From positions 1-5,521 of the forward strand of contig DATMJI010000032.1 of NCBI GenBank assembly GCA_035553895.1: a DNA stretch of 5,521 nucleotides, read 5' to 3'. Shown here one piece after another: positions 5,465-5,521 of the stretch; position 1 is the first letter of the stretch, and each line of letters opens with the position of its first letter. The translations under genes and the position numbers were made by a program. A model generated the notes under the pieces. That model worked only from the letters and a program-made list of their open reading frames with translations, was not told the origin of the DNA and made no database searches. This DNA is from JADDRA01 sp035553895. Lineage in GTDB: Bacteria > Actinomycetota > Acidimicrobiia > Acidimicrobiales > CADCSY01.

Positions 5465-5521
5465 TCACGGGTCGGGGCCGTTCCGGGAGCCGGTCGGGGG
5501 GAAGGGGCCGATGCGCACCAG
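5465..5521 (-). CDS. ectA: C-terminal end of probable diaminobutyrate acetyltransferase (partial)
   Basis: An open frame enters from the window edge and ends at TGA 5465-5467, leaving 18 residues (LVRIGPFPPTGSRNGPDP). It ends 23 nt before the ectB start. EctA, a GNAT acetyltransferase that N-gamma-acetylates 2,4-diaminobutyrate, normally precedes ectB directly, and EctA proteins often end near an LY/VRI-type strand, which the first residues resemble. The fragment is too short to identify by itself, so the call depends on gene order. The Pro/Gly-rich last 12 residues look like a non-conserved tail. Confidence 0.55.
   Translation of the reverse strand: MVRIGPFPPTGSRNGPDP

Noticed and set aside
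5442..5468. ectB start at the GTG at 5468
   Set aside because: It overlaps the preceding TGA, which is suggestive, but the nine extra residues are not family-like and the ribosome binding sequence lies before the ATG at 5441.

Overview
The window reads as a chromosomal segment of a high-GC actinobacterium. GC is very high, third codon positions are almost all G or C, several starts are GTG, and TANNNT -10 boxes lie only 6-8 nt before start codons, as in actinobacterial leaderless mRNAs. An Acidimicrobiia-like lineage is possible, but that is inference. No rRNA, tRNA, mobile element or CRISPR array is visible.

Layout. Minus strand 17-1033 is argC (arginine biosynthesis), with an apparent -10 box and an ARG-box-like palindrome just upstream. 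Minus strand 1061-1822 is a CooC/MinD-family ATPase whose frame is intact except for one in-frame TGA at 1508-1510. Plus strand 1886-2758, divergent from it, is an isocitrate lyase/PEP mutase superfamily enzyme of the methylisocitrate lyase type. A strong inverted repeat at 2771-2814 separates it from the convergent ectoine cluster. That cluster runs on the minus strand in transcription order: the end of a probable ectA (5465-5521), ectB (4104-5441), ectC (3709-4107) and ectD (2816-3712). The ectB/ectC and ectC/ectD pairs overlap by 4 nt (ATGA).

How the genes work together. EctB makes 2,4-diaminobutyrate from aspartate semialdehyde, EctA acetylates it, EctC cyclises the product to ectoine, and EctD hydroxylates it to 5-hydroxyectoine, so the cell probably makes both osmolytes. 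The argC, ATPase and lyase genes look like separate transcription units.

The main point of interest is the ATPase. Its TGA sits where CooC relatives have the first Cys of their metal-binding Cys-x-Cys. All downstream family motifs remain in the same frame up to a TAG stop. A perfect hairpin with a GGUC-containing loop begins 15 nt after the TGA, and its loop begins 20 nt after it. That resembles a bacterial SECIS element, so this is a candidate selenoprotein. A decaying pseudogene is the main alternative, because the second Cys is also absent.
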